In this document: piece by piece, positions 4,894 to 5,024 of the stretch
Layout: each line of letters begins with the position of its first letter
Numbering within the stretch: the stretch's first letter is position 1
Assembly: GCA_947176675.1 (NCBI GenBank)
Contig: CAMWRN010000190.1
Coordinates: 1 to 5,024, forward strand
From: an uncultured Clostridia bacterium
Lineage (GTDB): Bacteria; Bacillota; Clostridia; Oscillospirales; Ruminococcaceae
Length of the DNA: 5,024 nt
Direction of reading: 5' to 3'
Notes under the pieces: model-generated
Told to the model about the DNA's origin: nothing
Databases searched by the model: none
The model's input: only the letters and a program-made list of their open reading frames with translations
Position numbers and translations under genes: made by a program

Positions 4894-5024
4894 TTATTTG
4901 CGCAGTGAGCTTTCCACTGCCTTGAAGCGCGGGTCGTCACGTATGCCGTCGTATCCGTCCCAAGCAAGATTTTTAAGCAGTTCTTCGCGGTATGTGAACG
5001 TGAAAGTTTTTATACTGTGTTCTT
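4894..5024 (-). CDS. C-terminal fragment of an unrecognised protein (partial, runs off the right edge)
   Basis: On the minus strand an open frame enters from position 5024 and ends at TAA (4896-4894), with a second TAA directly after it. The 42 visible residues include FTYREELLKNLAWDGYDG, then a charged tail ending in SSLRK. The frame has no internal stop, uses codons like the neighbouring genes, and ends exactly at the bidirectional terminator, which supports a real gene convergent with pyrG. The fragment is soluble-looking with no membrane segment. I do not recognise the family, and too little is visible to assign a function. Confidence 0.75.
   Translation of the reverse strand, partial: EHSIKTFTFTYREELLKNLAWDGYDGIRDDPRFKAVESSLRK

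Overview
The window looks like chromosomal DNA of a Clostridia-type Firmicute, most likely a Ruminococcus-like gut or rumen bacterium. This is inferred from moderate GC by eye, the XRE-regulator style, strong AGGAG-type ribosome sites, sigma-A-like promoters with extended -10 elements, and the flavour of the DHH protein and CTP synthase. No database was consulted.

Layout. (1) 49-1299 (+): a 416-aa XRE-type helix-turn-helix protein joined to a hydrophobic C-terminal domain built from a ~57-residue tandem repeat, probably a membrane-anchored regulator. (2) 1300-1424: a convergent junction with a perfect 17-bp bidirectional terminator. (3) 1425-2342 (-): a 305-aa DHH/DHHA1 phosphoesterase with its own promoter. 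(4) 2343-3251: a ~900-bp gap between the divergent DHH gene and pyrG. It holds one promoter for each gene and, between them, a 586-bp inverted pair (2533-3118) of a hairpin-rich repeat. (5) 3252-4859 (+): pyrG, CTP synthase, complete. (6) 4864-4892: a second bidirectional terminator. (7) 4894-5024 (-): the C-terminal end of an unrecognised gene entering from the right.

The genes are single transcription units in alternating directions, not an operon. pyrG makes CTP, and the DHH protein probably cleaves phosphodiester or phosphoanhydride bonds. No functional link beyond general nucleotide metabolism is visible.

The most interesting object is the inverted repeat pair. Its two copies (left on +, right on -, pointing at each other) keep the same series of hairpins with the same loops, while several stems differ by paired, compensating substitutions or by inserted base pairs. 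That pattern points to selection on a folded RNA or single-stranded DNA. The outer ends are a perfect 13-bp inverted repeat, and each copy ends in a terminator-like hairpin plus TTTT. I do not recognise it as a named RNA or element family.
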